Of a DNA stretch of 64,000 nucleotides, positions 33,682 through 42,997 are shown piece by piece. How positions within the stretch are numbered: position 1 is the stretch's first letter; every line of letters begins with the position of its first letter. Under the pieces are notes generated by a model. It was not told where the DNA came from, did not search any database, and worked only from the letters and a program-made list of their open reading frames with translations. The translations under genes were made by a program, and so were the position numbers. The stretch comes from DATKFM01 sp963810485. GTDB lineage: Bacteria; Pseudomonadota; Alphaproteobacteria; Dongiales; Dongiaceae. The DNA lies in contig CAWENQ010000003.1 of NCBI GenBank assembly GCA_963810485.1, positions 186,001 to 250,000 of the forward strand. The letters run 5' to 3'.

Positions 33682-34431
33682 CTAGCGCGACAGGATGCGG
33701 TCGACCCACCGCAGGAACGGATTGGCGATATCGCCATTGGCGGGCGGATCCAGCTCCGCCTTCGCGCCGGTGCAGCCGGCACTTTCCTGGCGTGGCCGCG
33801 GCGGCAGGTATTTGTTGACTGGCTCATAACCCAGCTCCGGCATCAGGTCATAGCCGCTGCGCTCTGCCACCAGGCGCGACACTGCCGAGTTCGGATCGCC
33901 GAGATCGCCATAGTGCCGCGCATTCACCGGGCAGGTAGCGACGCAGGCCGGCACGCGGTCGATCTCCTCAAGATTCTCATTGTAGATCTTGTCGATGCAG
34001 AGCGTGCATTTCTTCATCACGCCGACATCTTCGTCATATTCCCGCGCGCCATAGGGACAGGCCCAGGAACAGAGCTTGCAGCCGATGCAGATATCCTCGT
34101 TCACCAGCACGATGCCGTCTTCCGCGCGCTTGTAAGAGGCGCCGGTGGGGCAGACCTCGACGCAGGCAGGCTGCTCGCAGTGCAGGCAGGAGCGCGGGAA
34201 ATGCACTGTGCGGCTCGACGGTCCGTCGCCGGCCTCGAAGCTGTGCACGCGGTTGAACCAGACGCCCGATGGCTTCGCGCCGTAGGGATCGCGGTCGGTC
34301 AGCGGCGCCATCTGGCCGCCGCTGTTCCATTCCTTGCAGTTCACCGCGCAGGCATGGCAGCCGACACAGATATCCAGGTCGATAACAAGGCCGAGCTTTT
34401 TCGGACTGGGATTGCGGGGGAGGGAGGTCAT
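33682..34431 (-). CDS. soeB: sulfite dehydrogenase iron-sulfur subunit SoeB
   Basis: The 249-aa protein has four [4Fe-4S] clusters' worth of cysteine motifs: CVGCHACAVNCKEW (near residue 18), CLHCEQPACVEVCPTGASYKR (~83), CIGCKLCSWACPYGARE (~117) and CTLCIDKIYNENL with ACVATCPVNARHYGDLGDPNS (~140-180). The sequence, including the NKYLPPRPRQ near the end, closely follows SoeB of alphaproteobacteria. No Tat signal, consistent with a cytoplasmic enzyme. It relays electrons from SoeA to SoeC. Confidence 0.92.
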   Translation of the reverse strand: MTSLPRNPSPKKLGLVIDLDICVGCHACAVNCKEWNSGGQMAPLTDRDPYGAKPSGVWFNRVHSFEAGDGPSSRTVHFPRSCLHCEQPACVEVCPTGASYKRAEDGIVLVNEDICIGCKLCSWACPYGAREYDEDVGVMKKCTLCIDKIYNENLEEIDRVPACVATCPVNARHYGDLGDPNSAVSRLVAERSGYDLMPELGYEPVNKYLPPRPRQESAGCTGAKAELDPPANGDIANPFLRWVDRILSR

Positions 34432-34472
34432 TGCAATTTTCCGACGCGGAGCCGCTCAAGCCACGACGCACA

Positions 34473-34656
34473 ATCTTCCCCCCCTTGAGGGGGAAGATGT
34501 CTCATCGCGCGTCAGCGCGATGAGACAGAAGGGGGGTATCTCAAAGCCGGGCGCAGTTGGTGTCCCCGGAAGCAAAGCCTGCTGGTGTTGCCGGCACCGA
34601 GCCGACCCCCCACCCGCTCGCTTCGCGAGCGACCGCCCCCTCAAGGGGGGCGATTT
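34473..34656. repeat. MITE-like intergenic repeat, copy 1
   Basis: A ~185-bp element ends in inverted repeats of about 20 bp (ATC..CCCCCCTTGAGGGGG on the left, CCCCCTCAAGGGGGGCGAT on the right). A related copy lies at 52166-52358; the ends and the GGGGGGTATCTC and CACCGAGCCG/TACCGAGCCG blocks are shared, while the middle differs. It contains internal palindromes (a TCTCATCGCG...CGCGATGAGA hairpin) and no gene. It sits between soeA and soeB. Confidence 0.85.
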
Positions 34657-34703
34657 GATGGTTGGGTGAGCTAGGGTGATCAAGCAGTGCATCAGAGAAT
34701 CTC

Positions 34704-37596
34704 TCACTCGTCGCGGCCGCGGAAGCGCGCGCCATAACGGAGCAGCGCCGGCTTTTCGTGGCTCACCGGCGCTTTCAGGTCCGCGAACTGCGGCTCGCTC
34801 TGCCGCCGCTCATCCTCCGAACATCTCTCGATCCGCACCCGCAGATCGTACCAGGCCGCCTGGCCGGTGATGGGATCGCTGTTGGAATAGCGATGCCCGT
34901 CCGCCTTCGGCGGCAGCAATTCCGAGATCAGGTGATTGAGCAGGAATCCCTGGCGCCCCTCCGCCGCCTGCGGGGCCAGGTTCCAGGCTCCCCGCCGCTT
35001 GCCGATGGCGTTCCAGGTCCAGACCGTGTCCGGGTTCACGCCTTCCATCGCCTTGACCGGCACCTTGATGCGCCCGTGGTGGCTGATCAGCCAGACCCAG
35101 TCATCGTCGGCGAGCTCGAGCCGCTTCGCCGTCTGCCGGTTGATGTACAGGTGATTGCGGCCATGGATCTGCCGCAGCCAGGCATTCTGCGAGCCCCAGG
35201 AGTGATACATGGCCATCGGCCGCTGGGTCAGGGCGTGCAGCGGGAAGTCGCGCGTCTCGATCGCCGCTTCCTCGAACGGTGGATACCAGATCGGCAGAGG
35301 ATCGAAATGTTTTCGCAGGCGCTCGCGATACTGCTCGGGCGGATGCACGTGACCGTGCCCATCCGCCGCCAGCCGGAACCGTTGCAATGGCTCGCAGTAG
35401 ATTTGCAGCACGATCTGCTCGGCGCGGTCCACCAGCCCGAACTCCACCGCCCATTGCAGATAGTCTCTGTTGGCATGGCGGTAGAAGCGCTGGTTCTCGT
35501 TCAATTCATGGCGCCAGAAGCAGCCATGAGCGATGTAGCTCTCGATCTGCTTCGGGTTTGGCGCGCCCTTGCCGTGCTCATGCCCGTTGCCGCGCCAGCC
35601 CGCCAGCATGCCGATGCCCGGCCGCCGTTCGTGATTGACCATGTAGTCGGGGAAGAAGCCGGGATACTTCGCGGAGCCATCTTCCTTGATCAACCCAGGC
35701 AACCCAAGCCGCGCACCGAGATCGATCAGCACATCCTGGAACGGCCGCACGTCGCGGTCCGGCTTCACGACAGGCTGGCGGATCGCATCGGCGGCGCCAT
35801 CCGCATCGCAGATCGGCCGGTCCATCAGAGAGATGCAGTCGTGGCGCTCGAGATAGGTCGTATCCGGCAGGATCAGGTCAGCATAGGCGACCATCTCCGA
35901 GAAATAGGCATCGGCATAGATGATGTGCGGAATTCTGTAATCGCCGGTCGCCGGATCCTTGTCGGTCAGCATGCGCATGGTGCCGGCGGTGTTCATCGCC
36001 GAGTTCCAGCTCATGTTCGCCATATAGAGGAAAAGCGTGTCGATGGGATAGGGATCGCCGGCATGGGCGTTGGCGATCACCATATGCATCATTCCATGGG
36101 CCGACAGCGGCGCCTCCCAGGAGAAGGCCTTGTCGATGCGGCGCGGCGAGCCGTCGGGCTCGATCAGCAGATCCTCCGGCCCTTGCGGAAAGCCCAGCGG
36201 CGGCCCCTGCAGCGGCGTGTTCGCCGCGACCTGCCCAGGCTTGCCGCCCGGCCGGATCGGCGGCGGGCAGGGGCGGGGGAAGGGCGGCTTATAGCGCCAG
36301 CCGCCCGGCGTATCGATGCTGCCCAGCAACATCTGCAGCAGATGGATGGCGCGGCAGGTATGAAATCCGTTGGAATGGGCGGAGATGCCGCGCATGGCAT
36401 GCATGCTGACCGGGCCGGCCGATGAAGCGGTCATGGACGCGTCCCGCCCAATCGGTCCAGCTCTGCTTGATCTCGATCTGCTGCTCGAAGGCGGCGTGCG
36501 CCAGTTCGGCGGCGATACGCTTGATGGTCGCGGCAGGCACGCCGGTCTGTTCGGCCACGGCCTCCGGCGCGTATTTCGCATCGAGGTAACGCTCGGCCAT
36601 CAGGTGAAACGCCGGCCGCGCCTTGGTGCCGTCGGCCAGCACGAACTCGCCGATCAGCGACGGCGCCACATCCGCCGCCAGCGCGTTGGTCGCGGCACCC
36701 CGCGTCTGGTTCCAGCATAGCGGATGACCTTGCCCGTCGCGGGCAATCAGCCCGTCGCGCGGCCCGCCGGGCTCATGGATCACCAGCCAGGGCGCGTTGG
36801 TGTAGCGCACCAGGAAATCCAGATCGATGCGGTCGGCCTTCAGCAGCTCATGCACCAGCGCCAGCACGAACAGCCCATCGGTGCCCGGCCGGATGCCGAT
36901 CCATTCGTCGGCGATGGCGGAATAGCCGGTGCGGATTGGATTGACGGAGATGAACTTCGCGCGCTCGCCGGCCGGGCGGCCCTTGATCTTGCCGAGGCCG
37001 ATCTTGATCGGGTTGCTGTCATGGTCCTCGGCGACGCCGAACATCATGAAATAGCGGGTGCGGTCCCAGTCCGGCTCGCCGAATTCCCAGAACGAGCCGC
37101 CGATACTGTAGAGGCCGGCTGCCGCCATGTTGACGGAACAGAAGCCGCCATGGGCGGCGTAGTTAGGCGTGCCGTATTGCTGCGCCCACCAGCCGGTCAG
37201 CGCCTGGCTCTGGTCGCGGCCGGTGAAGAAGGCGAGCTTGCGCGGATCGCTCTTCCTGATATCGCCGAGCCATTGCCCCGCCAGCGCCAGCGCCTCGTCC
37301 CAGGTGATGGCCTTGAATTCGCCGGCGCCGCGCTCGCCCACCCGCAGCAGCGGCGCCTCCAGCCGCGCCGGCGAATAGTGGTTCATGATCCCGGCGGAGC
37401 CCTTGGCGCAGAGCACGCCCTTGTTCACGGGGTGGTCGCGGTTGCCCTCGATATACCTGATCGCGCCATCGCGCAGATGCACCTTGATGCCGCAGCGGCA
37501 GGCGCACATGTAGCAGGTGGTCGTCTTCACCTCGTCGGCCACCTTGGGCGACAGATCGACCTGCTCCGCGACCGTGGCGAACGGGTTAATGTTCAT
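34704..37596 (-). CDS. soeA: sulfite dehydrogenase molybdopterin subunit SoeA (one-base break near 36413)
   Basis: This catalytic subunit of the DMSO reductase family oxidises sulfite to sulfate in the cytoplasm. It starts MNINPFATVAEQVDLSPKVAD and has the [4Fe-4S] motif CYMCACRCGIKVHL..CAKGSAG (near residues 25-65), then GRDQSQALTGWWAQQYGTPNYAAHGGFCSVNMAAAG, strongly like known SoeA. The frame breaks after HDRFIGRP; the next frame continues VSMHAMRGISAHSNGFHTCRAIHLLQMLLGSIDTPGGWRY to 34704. Removing one G from the run at 36412-36414 gives 963 residues, the expected length. This break is in a GGCCGGCC-type tract, not at a GANTC site. An upstream ATG at 37674 adds 26 unlikely residues. Confidence 0.9.
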
Positions 37597-37784
37597 GGCC
37601 TGGTGATGTTTGCTGATAGCGCGCGGGAGAACCGCCGGCGGCGCGGTTCGTACCATGGGCCGCCGCCCCGGCAACTGTTGATTTGTGCAGATCCCATGGA
37701 TTCACTGTCGCTTACCGCGCTGGTAGCATAGGGCGCCGCTGCGCCGCTAGGGCCAGTCCGTCCGTGGCGTTGGGCGCAGGACCG

Positions 37785-38383
37785 CTAGGACGCCCGCGAC
37801 TTGCCGCCGAAGAGCCGGCGTCGGCCCGCCGCAAAAGCCCGCGCGACCACCTCGTCGGGCGGCGTTCCTTCGGCGAACAGTTCTCCGGCATCCAGATGGG
37901 TCTTCGCCAGCAGGCGGCGCAGGGTATCGTCATGCTCCTCGATCGAGCCATCCCCCAGGATATGATTGATTTCGGGCTCCCCGCAGGGCCAGATGTCGGC
38001 TCACAAGCAGGAAACGGTGACAATCCAGGGGCTCCCGTTCGGCGCACATGAGCGCGATCCTGTGCCGGCTCGCCCCATCGATCACCCGATCCAGCCCATG
38101 CCGGAACGACTGCGTCGCGGCGATCTTGTCGTAGTCCGGCGCCCCGTCGCGCAGCAACGCCGGGTCCTTCCGCATGGCCGCCAAGCTCTTCGCCCAGGTA
38201 AACGTAGGCAATTCCCTCCTGCGGCAGCGTCTCAGCGAGTGCAGGCTTGCTGAACTGCGGATGCCGCCGCGAAAACGGCGTCGACCGCACATCGGCCAGG
38301 GCCGTGATCTCCTCGCCGCGCAGCAGCGCGATGAACCGCTCGCGCGGATGATTGGAATGGCCGATTGTAAAGACTGTGGTCAT
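37785..38383 (-). CDS. DUF488 family protein (two one-base breaks)
   Basis: The conserved parts are MTTVFTIGHSNHPRERFIALLRGEEITALADVRSTPFSRRHPQFSK, then RKDPALLRDGAPDYDKIAATQSFRHGLDRVI, ALMCAEREPLDCHRFLLVSRHLALR, and EPEINHILGDGSIEEHDDTLRRLLAKTHLDAGELFAEG. These lie in three successive frames. Removing one base in the GGCC at 38176-38179 and one in the CCCC at 37979-37982 gives a single 198-aa protein that matches the DUF488 family (cysteines in CAEREPLDCHR). The function of the family is not known. Both breaks are in short G/C runs. Confidence 0.8.
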
Positions 38384-38469
38384 GGCAATGCGGATGGCTG
38401 TCAATCGAGGATTCGAACCTACATAATGTAAGACGTTAGCGCCGAGAGCCAAAGGATCAGTGAGCCGAC

Positions 38470-38712
38470 ATGACCAGCCCCTCGCCAGCAACGACCATCC
38501 TCGACGCCAAGGGCCTGAAATGCCCGCTGCCGGTCCTGCGCGCGCGCAAGGCGATGAAGGACGTGCCGCCGGGCGGCCTGCTCCAGGTTCTAGCCACCGA
38601 TCCCGGCGCGCCCAAGGATTTCATCCATTTCTGCGAGACCACCGGCAACGAGCTGGTGGAGAACCGCCAGGACGGCGAGGTCTACATCATGACCATCAAG
38701 CGCGCGGCGTGA
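38470..38712 (+). CDS. tusA: TusA-family sulfurtransferase
   Basis: The 80-aa protein has the TusA/SirA fold with the sulfur-carrying cysteine in LDAKGLKCPLPVLRARKAM (Cys18), DPGAPKDFIHFCETTGNEL and EVYIMTIKR. TusA proteins carry persulfide sulfur to tRNA thiolation, molybdenum cofactor or sulfur oxidation. Located next to the soe genes on the opposite strand, so a sulfur-metabolism role is plausible, but this family is also housekeeping. Confidence 0.88.
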   Translation: MTSPSPATTILDAKGLKCPLPVLRARKAMKDVPPGGLLQVLATDPGAPKDFIHFCETTGNELVENRQDGEVYIMTIKRAA

Positions 38713-38713
38713 C

Positions 38714-39796
38714 CTAATTCCCGCCTGACGCCTTCCTCGCCTCGACATAGTACTTCGTAGCGCCGTCATGGAGCGGGATGGGCAGGCCGATCAGCGCATT
38801 CTCCACCCGGATCTTGCGGCCGAGCGCGCTGCCGTCATCGAGGATCTGCCGGGTCGAGGGATGCCATAGCGACTTGGTGAGTTCATAGGCCAAATCCTCG
38901 GCCATGCTGTCGAGCACCAGCCAGTAGGTGCCGATGCCCACCGTCACGACCGACGCCTCGTTGCGGTAATTGCCCGAGGGAATGACGTCGAGGGTGAGGA
39001 ACGGGTTGGCCTCCCGCAGGGCCTGCGCCTCCTTGCCGTCCACAGGAAGCAGCCGCACCGGGATCGTCTCTGTCAGCTGCAGGATCGAGGGGATGGTGTC
39101 GCCGCCGACAACGAAGAAGGCATCGAGCGTGCCCTCCTGCAGCTCCCGCACCGCGTCGCCGATCGACAATTGCTCGCCCTTCAGCATGCGCGGCTTCAGG
39201 CCATAGGCTTCGATCACCAGCGACGCCGTCGCCCGAGTGCCCGACCCGCGTTCGCCCAGGGACACCCGGCTGCCTTTGAGATCGGGAATGCTCTTGATCG
39301 GCGATTCCGCGCGCACGACGATCTGCAGGCTCTCCTGATACAGATTGGCGATCGCCCGCAGATTGCCTTGCGGCAGTTTCGTCTGATACATGCCGGTGGC
39401 GGAATAGGCCCAATAGGCGATGTCGCACTGGGACAGGGCTGACTCGACCATTCCTTCGCCCAGCAGCTTGATATTCTCCACCGAGCCGGTGCTGGTTTCC
39501 GCCACGGCCACCAGCCCGGGCACGCCGCAGGCGCCGCCCTTGTCGCAGGGCCGCGACCCCGGCGGGTTGCTGACCGCCGTGGCCAGCAGGCCGCCGATGT
39601 CGAAATAGTTGCCGTCGGTCGGGCCGGTGGCGATGCGGAAGAAGGAAACGTCTTCCTCCGGCTGATCCTGCGATGTCGCCCGCTGCGCCAGCAGGCCAAG
39701 CGAGGCCGCTGCCGGCAGCGCCGCCAGGCCTGACAACAGGCGGCGCCGCGACCAAGCCTGCCGGAAGATTCGCTGCCCTGCGCGCGCGATATCCAT
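38714..39796 (-). CDS. TAXI-family TRAP transporter solute-binding protein
   Basis: The ~360-aa periplasmic protein has a twin-arginine type signal (SRRRLLSGLAALPAAASLGLL) and the TAXI family features: FFRIATGPTDGNYFDIGGLLA at the start of the mature domain, TGSVENIKLLGEGMVESALSQCDIAYWAYSATG near 110, and LKGSRVSLGERGSGTRATASLVIEAYG near 175. TAXI proteins deliver small acids such as glutamate or other organic acids to a fused TRAP permease, but no permease is seen nearby, so it is an orphan. The start is uncertain: ATG 39796 is chosen; ATG 39847 is possible. It is convergent with tusA, one base apart. Confidence 0.87.
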   Translation of the reverse strand: MDIARAGQRIFRQAWSRRRLLSGLAALPAAASLGLLAQRATSQDQPEEDVSFFRIATGPTDGNYFDIGGLLATAVSNPPGSRPCDKGGACGVPGLVAVAETSTGSVENIKLLGEGMVESALSQCDIAYWAYSATGMYQTKLPQGNLRAIANLYQESLQIVVRAESPIKSIPDLKGSRVSLGERGSGTRATASLVIEAYGLKPRMLKGEQLSIGDAVRELQEGTLDAFFVVGGDTIPSILQLTETIPVRLLPVDGKEAQALREANPFLTLDVIPSGNYRNEASVVTVGIGTYWLVLDSMAEDLAYELTKSLWHPSTRQILDDGSALGRKIRVENALIGLPIPLHDGATKYYVEARKASGGN

Positions 39797-40015
39797 TCGG
39801 GGCTCGCCGTCGATCTCGATCCGTTTCACTGGACCCAATTGAGTCATGAAGTTTGTTGAAAATGAGGCACCAAGCCAAGGACCAACGTCACATTTCCGGC
39901 TGGTCCAGGCTGATTTTTCCGCAATCGCGGGTGCCCGTTGCCGCTCACGGGAATGTGTTTCACCGCTGAACAGCTCCCCAGTTTCGTCAGCCTCGTGTCC
40001 GCGCCGGTGCGACAA

Positions 40016-40259
40016 CCAGACAGGCGAATGACACGTACCAAGCTCAATTTTAGAGCATTGACCCCTCTCCCCTACGAAGTGGGGGAGAGGGCAGGGTGAG
40101 GGGGTGTCGAAGACGCGCGTTGCTGGCTCCGGAGGAGCGGTCCCCTCACCCTAACCCTCTCCCCGCAAGCGGGGCGAGGGGACTGATTTGAGATGCCTTT
40201 GAAACATTCATGTTCTAGCTCGAAGTCACGAGTAGAAGAGCAGTCTGCGCAAATCGCAC
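40016..40259. other. intergenic region holding a palindromic repeat
   Basis: Between the TAXI gene and the TPR oxygenase gene there is no coding sequence; about half the gap is the repeat listed next, and the remaining bases are AT-richer and may hold the TAXI promoter. Confidence 0.4.
40060..40183. repeat. palindromic intergenic repeat (different family)
   Basis: The element has CCCTCTCCCCTACG..GTGGGGGAGAGGG hairpins at its left end, CCCTCTCCCC..GGGGCGAGGGG at the right, and a pair AGGGTGAGGGG / CCCCTCACCCT as inverted arms around a ~40-base core. This is the common type of extragenic palindromic repeat. It has no gene. It is unlike the 34.5/52.2-kb pair. Confidence 0.7.
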
Positions 40260-41678
40260 TCAGCTTCCCTCCCGCCTGCCGAACAGCATGGTGATGTTGA
40301 TGCGGCGGTTCTCGTAGCCGTCGCGGAAGTTCAGCTTTCCCGTCTCGTGGAACAGGTCGGAGTTGAACATAACAGCCCGGTTCTGCCGGTAGGGCACGTC
40401 CAGGGATTTCGCCTGACTGTTGCTGAGAAATTCCCGGATCGCGGGAATGTCGTCCTTGTAGCGCCAGAGCTCCCAGTCCGGCGGCATGCGCTTGTTCCAG
40501 ACGATCAAGCCGCCGCTGTCCTCGTCCAGGTTCGCCTCGTCGGGCGTCACCCAGAAATTCACGTTCACCGCCGCGAAGTCGGCATGGATGGGAATGCCGC
40601 TCATGCGGCTGTCATACTTGAACGCCCAGAGCCGCCGCAGCGTGTGCCGTGCGAAGATGCCGGGCAGGGCCTGGCGCAGCTCGTCGGCGATCTGCAGCAG
40701 CAGCGGGCAGCAGAACCCGTCATCCATGAAAGCGCCGAGATAACCGTCGCCATAGCGCGCCTGATACCAGATCGTCGATTGCAGGCAGTAGTCGCGCAGC
40801 GCCCGCAGCGCTTCCGGCGTCAGCAGCCCGTCGAACCAGGCATAGCCCGGCGCATTGTCGCCATAGCTTTGCTCGATGAGGCCGCGGTCGAGGCCTGAAT
40901 TGACCGCGCCTGTGGCGATCCGCTCGCCCCCATGGCGATGGAGCAGGCGGTTATAGATCGGCGCCAGCTTGGCTTGATGCGACTCCGGCAACGCCACGGT
41001 GGTCGAACCCGCCGGCAGGGGCGGCAGATCCGCCAGCGCCGCTTCGAAATCGGCGATCATCGCCCCGAACTGGACATCCAGCAGGCCGAGCCCAACGAGA
41101 TAGCGGAGCTGCTCGATGTCATGCCGCAGCTTGTTGGCATTGGTTTTGATCGGCGCCTTCGAGATCAAGCCGGGCGCGCGGCGCAAGGGCAGGGCGGCCT
41201 CATAGGCCTCGGCCGCCTCCTCGACTTGTCCCAGCTCCAGCAGCACATGGCCGAGATTGACCAGGGCATCGGCGGAGTCGGGTTTCAGATCCAGCGTGAG
41301 GCGGAATTGCGTTGCGGACTCCGCAAACTCCCCGGCACTCTTCAGGCCGATCGCGAGATTGTAGTGCGACAGATAGGAGCGCGGCATCTGCTCCACCACC
41401 TGCCGCAGGTAGCTGATGCCTTCTTCGGCGGTGTAGCTCGTCCCCGCCAGCAAGCCGCCCAAATTGGTCAGCAGTCCCAGATGGCGCGGCGAGCGGTCCA
41501 GCGCCGTCCGCAGGAGCTGCGCCGCCATGCCGGGTTCCCGCCGCCGCGACATCAGCGCCGCCATCTCCAGATAGGCGTCGATCGCATCGGGCTCGCGCTT
41601 GATCTTCTGCTCAAGCGCCGTCAGGCGTCGTGCATCGGCGTCCTGGCCGCGCGCCGCTGACGCCGGTTTCTTCTTCAC
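40260..41678 (-). CDS. TPR-repeat 2OG-Fe(II) oxygenase
   Basis: The 472-aa protein has TPR-like repeats at residues ~30-190 (LGLLTNLGGLLAG, YLSHYNLAIGLKSAGEFAESATQFRLTLDLKPDSADALVNLGHVLLELGQVEEAAEAYEAALPL) and a C-terminal dioxygenase domain with iron ligands His and Asp in IPIHADFAAVNVNFWVTPDEANLD and distal His in FNSDLFHETGKLNF, and Arg in YENRRINITMLFG. TPR plus 2OG domain suggests protein or large-substrate hydroxylation. The start is a GTG at 41678 overlapping the upstream stop as GTGA with a GGAAGG site, which trims the long spurious frame to 41939. Coupled to the CaiD-like gene. Confidence 0.84.
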   Translation of the reverse strand: MKKKPASAARGQDADARRLTALEQKIKREPDAIDAYLEMAALMSRRREPGMAAQLLRTALDRSPRHLGLLTNLGGLLAGTSYTAEEGISYLRQVVEQMPRSYLSHYNLAIGLKSAGEFAESATQFRLTLDLKPDSADALVNLGHVLLELGQVEEAAEAYEAALPLRRAPGLISKAPIKTNANKLRHDIEQLRYLVGLGLLDVQFGAMIADFEAALADLPPLPAGSTTVALPESHQAKLAPIYNRLLHRHGGERIATGAVNSGLDRGLIEQSYGDNAPGYAWFDGLLTPEALRALRDYCLQSTIWYQARYGDGYLGAFMDDGFCCPLLLQIADELRQALPGIFARHTLRRLWAFKYDSRMSGIPIHADFAAVNVNFWVTPDEANLDEDSGGLIVWNKRMPPDWELWRYKDDIPAIREFLSNSQAKSLDVPYRQNRAVMFNSDLFHETGKLNFRDGYENRRINITMLFGRREGS

Positions 41679-42445
41679 CGGCCCTTCCACTGGGGCGCAC
41701 GCTTCTCGGCAAAGGCGAGCGGCCCTTCCTTCGCATCCTCCGACCGGGTCATCTGCTGATAGACCGGAATGCTGCGCATGCGCGAGAACGCCTCGGGCAT
41801 CGGCAGGCCCTCGATGGCGTTGACGACAGACTTCAGCGCCCGCAGCGCCAGCGGCGCCCAGCCCTGCAGCTCGTCGGCGATCGCCCGTGCCGTCGGCATC
41901 AGCTCCGCCGGCTTCACCACGCGGTTGACCAGGCCCCACTGCAGCGCCTCGGCGGCGCCCAGCTTCCGGCCGGTCAGCAGCATATCCATGGCAATGTTGC
42001 GGGGCAGGCGCCGCGGCAGCCGCTGCACGCCGCCGGCATCGGGAATGATCCCGATCTTGATCTCCGGCAGGAAGAACTCCGCATGTTCCACGGCGATGAT
42101 CAGGTCGCAGGCGAGCGCGATCTCGAACCCGCCGCCGACGGTGATGCCGTTGACGGCGGCGATCAGCGGCTTGTCCAGGTCGAACATCTCGGTGTTGCCG
42201 GCAAAACCGCCGACGCCATACTCGGTGGAGTCGCCCTCGGCCGCCGCCTTCAGATCCCAGCCCGCGGAAAAGAACTTGTCGCCGCCGCCGGTGACGATGC
42301 CCACCAGCAGTTCAGGATCGTCGCGCAGCGTGGCGAAAGCCTCGCCCAGCGCCCGGCTGGCCGCGGCGCTGATCGCATTCGCTTTCGGCCGGTCCAGCGT
42401 GATCTCCAAGACCTTGCCCCGCCGCTCGACCCGTACGCCGCTCAT
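41675..42445 (-). CDS. enoyl-CoA hydratase/isomerase family, carnitinyl-CoA dehydratase-like
   Basis: The 256-aa crotonase-fold protein has VLEITLDRPKANAISAAASRALGEAF, FFSAGWDLKAAAEGDSTEYGVGGFAG, and PLIAAVNGITVGGGFEIALACDLIIA, then AEFFLPEIKIGIIPDAGGVQRLPRR near 120. The GWDLKAAAEG...YGVGGF and EHAEFFLPE features are those of CaiD, which acts on crotonobetainyl-/carnitinyl-CoA. No other cai genes are present, so other short-chain enoyl-CoA substrates remain possible. The ATG at 42445 has AAGGAG nine bases upstream. Confidence 0.85.
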   Translation of the reverse strand: MSGVRVERRGKVLEITLDRPKANAISAAASRALGEAFATLRDDPELLVGIVTGGGDKFFSAGWDLKAAAEGDSTEYGVGGFAGNTEMFDLDKPLIAAVNGITVGGGFEIALACDLIIAVEHAEFFLPEIKIGIIPDAGGVQRLPRRLPRNIAMDMLLTGRKLGAAEALQWGLVNRVVKPAELMPTARAIADELQGWAPLALRALKSVVNAIEGLPMPEAFSRMRSIPVYQQMTRSEDAKEGPLAFAEKRAPQWKGR

Positions 42446-42524
42446 CTGCCGATCTCCTTGATTCGTCTGGGCGCCATTTCTTACCGACTGGACCACATTT
42501 GTCGATAGCCGCTAGATTGCTGCC

Positions 42525-42884
42525 ATGTCGCAGCAAACAACCGTTACTCTCTATCGTCCCGTCGGCCCCAAGGAACTTGCCCTCATCGAGCAGGCGGCGT
42601 TTCGGGCCTTTCCACCGCGCTTGCCGGAACAGCCGATCTTCTACCCTGTCCTCAACGAAGCCTATGCCACGCAGATCGCGCGCGATTGGAACGTGAAGTC
42701 CTCGGGTTCGGGCTATGTCACCCGCTTCCAGGTGAAGGCCGACTATCTCGCGCGCTACAAGGTGGAGACCGTTGGCGCCCGGGCGCACCAGGAGTATTGG
42801 ATTCCGGCGGCAGATCTCGACGAATTCAACCGCAATATCGTTGGGCCCATCGAGGTGATCGCTTCCTTCGGCACGGCGGCCTAA
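42525..42884 (+). CDS. ADP-ribosylation/crystallin-J1-like small protein
   Basis: The 119-aa protein matches a family I know as 'ADP-ribosylation/Crystallin J1' in database labels: TLYRPVGPKELALIEQAAFRAFPPRLPEQPIFYPVLNEAYATQIARDWN, then YVTRFQVKADYLARYKVETVG, EYWIPAADLDEFNRNIVGPIEVI. The end is enriched in conserved aromatic and charged residues. No activity has been established to my knowledge. It diverges from the CaiD-like gene. Confidence 0.7.
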   Translation: MSQQTTVTLYRPVGPKELALIEQAAFRAFPPRLPEQPIFYPVLNEAYATQIARDWNVKSSGSGYVTRFQVKADYLARYKVETVGARAHQEYWIPAADLDEFNRNIVGPIEVIASFGTAA

Positions 42885-42997
42885 GTCCGTCCTTGTCGTA
42901 ATTTCGAGACTTATCCGTCCAAGCGCGATAGACGTTCCAATCCCTGCTTGGCAAGGGTTTCTACGTCAATCCGCAATCAATTCCCCTGGGAACATCG

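Noticed and set aside
34473..34656. CRISPR-like array
   Set aside because: The repeat is a single element with inverted ends, not evenly spaced direct repeats.
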